A stretch of DNA of 64,000 bases from Salisapilia sapeloensis (Eukaryota; Oomycota; Peronosporomycetes; Peronosporales; Salisapiliaceae). Below, one piece after another: positions 63,528-64,000 of the stretch. How positions within the stretch are numbered: the stretch's first letter is position 1; each line of letters starts with the position of its first letter. The notes under the pieces were generated by a model. It made no database searches and was not told where the DNA came from. It worked only from the letters and a program-made list of their open reading frames with translations. Where the stretch lies: assembly GCA_023334545.1 (NCBI GenBank), contig JAADVB010000009.1, positions 1 through 64,000 on the forward strand. The letters run 5' to 3'. Made by a program: the position numbers and the translations under genes.

Positions 63528-64000
63528 ATGGCTACTACTTCATTGGATCCAGTCGCTACAAGTGACGAGCAAAAGGGTGTGATGAATGCACAAGAGGAAG
63601 GTGGCAAGTACATGTGCGACGATTGTGAGCAGTATAGGGAGCAACTAGTCGATTGTGAAGCTTGTGGACTTTGTTACTGTACCGAATGTGATGCTCAAAT
63701 GCATCGAAAGGGAAAATTACGCTTCCATACGCGTCAAAATGCTGTTATGAACAATCAACCGGAGACGGATGAGCACGATGGCGTCCTACCAGACGACGTC
63801 ATGTCCTGGAGACAGAGGCATGTAGACCATTGGCTATCCGTACACTCCCTCACGACCTTCGAGAATGATTTTCATGCAGACTATGTTGATGGACCCTTCC
63901 TCTTACTTGGTGACATCGAGAGCTTCATTGAGTCGACGTCCAGAACCTCGAGAGGCCTGCGTAAAAAGCTACAGCGAGAGATACATAAAATCCGCTCTCA
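63528..64000 (+). CDS. B-box-like zinc finger plus SAM-like domain protein, N-terminal part
   Basis: The frame is open from the ATG at 63528 to the window end (157 complete codons), so the gene continues outside. Residues about 30-65 hold a Cys/His cluster of B-box type: YMCDDCEQ, DCEACGLCYCTECDAQMHRK and RFHTRQ, with spacing C-x2-C-x9-C-x2-C-x4-C-x2-C-x4-H. Residues about 100-150 resemble a SAM domain: MSWRQRHVDHWLSVHSLTTF, then FHADYVDGPFLLLGDIESF. Protein-protein contacts are the likely use of both. In oomycetes SAM domains often precede a protein kinase, but that part is not visible here. The start is supported by an initiator-like site 32 bases upstream and by the lack of conserved sequence before it. 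Confidence 0.7.
   Translation, partial: MATTSLDPVATSDEQKGVMNAQEEGGKYMCDDCEQYREQLVDCEACGLCYCTECDAQMHRKGKLRFHTRQNAVMNNQPETDEHDGVLPDDVMSWRQRHVDHWLSVHSLTTFENDFHADYVDGPFLLLGDIESFIESTSRTSRGLRKKLQREIHKIRS

Noticed and set aside
1-64000. CRISPR arrays, bacterial operons, prophage or other prokaryotic systems
   Set aside because: No regular spaced repeats, Shine-Dalgarno-led operons or phage genes; spliceosomal introns and gene families show a eukaryotic nuclear contig.

Overview
This is a eukaryotic nuclear contig of oomycete type. Genes are packed a few tens to hundreds of bases apart on both strands. Introns are tiny: I rebuilt 37, of 39 to 105 nt and mostly 50 to 67, with GT..AG ends. The families fit too: START domains joined to divergent FYVE fingers, an atypical bZIP factor with a START-like tail, and OFA-type and SV2-like transporters. 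A kinesin-2 motor points to a species that still makes flagellate zoospores. A white rust (Albugo-like) genome would fit, but that is inference.

Left part (1-26.8 kb): the end of a START/FYVE-like protein and tRNA-Gly(GCC). Next come a mitochondrial-type MutS (MSH1) divergent from hydroxymethylbilane synthase, a small conserved unknown protein divergent from an insulysin-like M16 peptidase, an intronless 8.2-kb ankyrin-WGR-PARP gene convergent with an ABCC transporter, and an OFA-type MFS carrier.

Middle (26.8-45.9 kb): a gene-poor 2-kb stretch, a five-exon membrane protein with leucine-rich repeats, and the mitochondrial GTPase NOA1 divergent from alanyl-tRNA synthetase, with a perfect 19-bp palindrome in the shared interval. 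Then a membrane class I cyclic-nucleotide phosphodiesterase, a theta-like glutathione transferase, mitoribosomal protein mS34, APC11 and a START/FYVE-like protein.

Right part (45.9-64 kb): a second START/FYVE-like protein, kinesin-2, a bZIP-like/START factor, a tetraspanin divergent from a membrane-anchored PhoD-like phosphatase, an F-box-like protein, a START-only relative, a seven-exon SV2-like carrier, and the start of a B-box/SAM protein cut by the window edge.

Gene models were built by hand from splice motifs, reading phase and family motifs. Exon coordinates are in each entry. Family names rest on motif recognition without any database search. The strongest leads are the PARP with a roughly 160-residue insertion inside its catalytic domain and a four-cysteine insert among its ankyrin repeats, the palindrome upstream of AlaRS, and the cluster of START-domain proteins.
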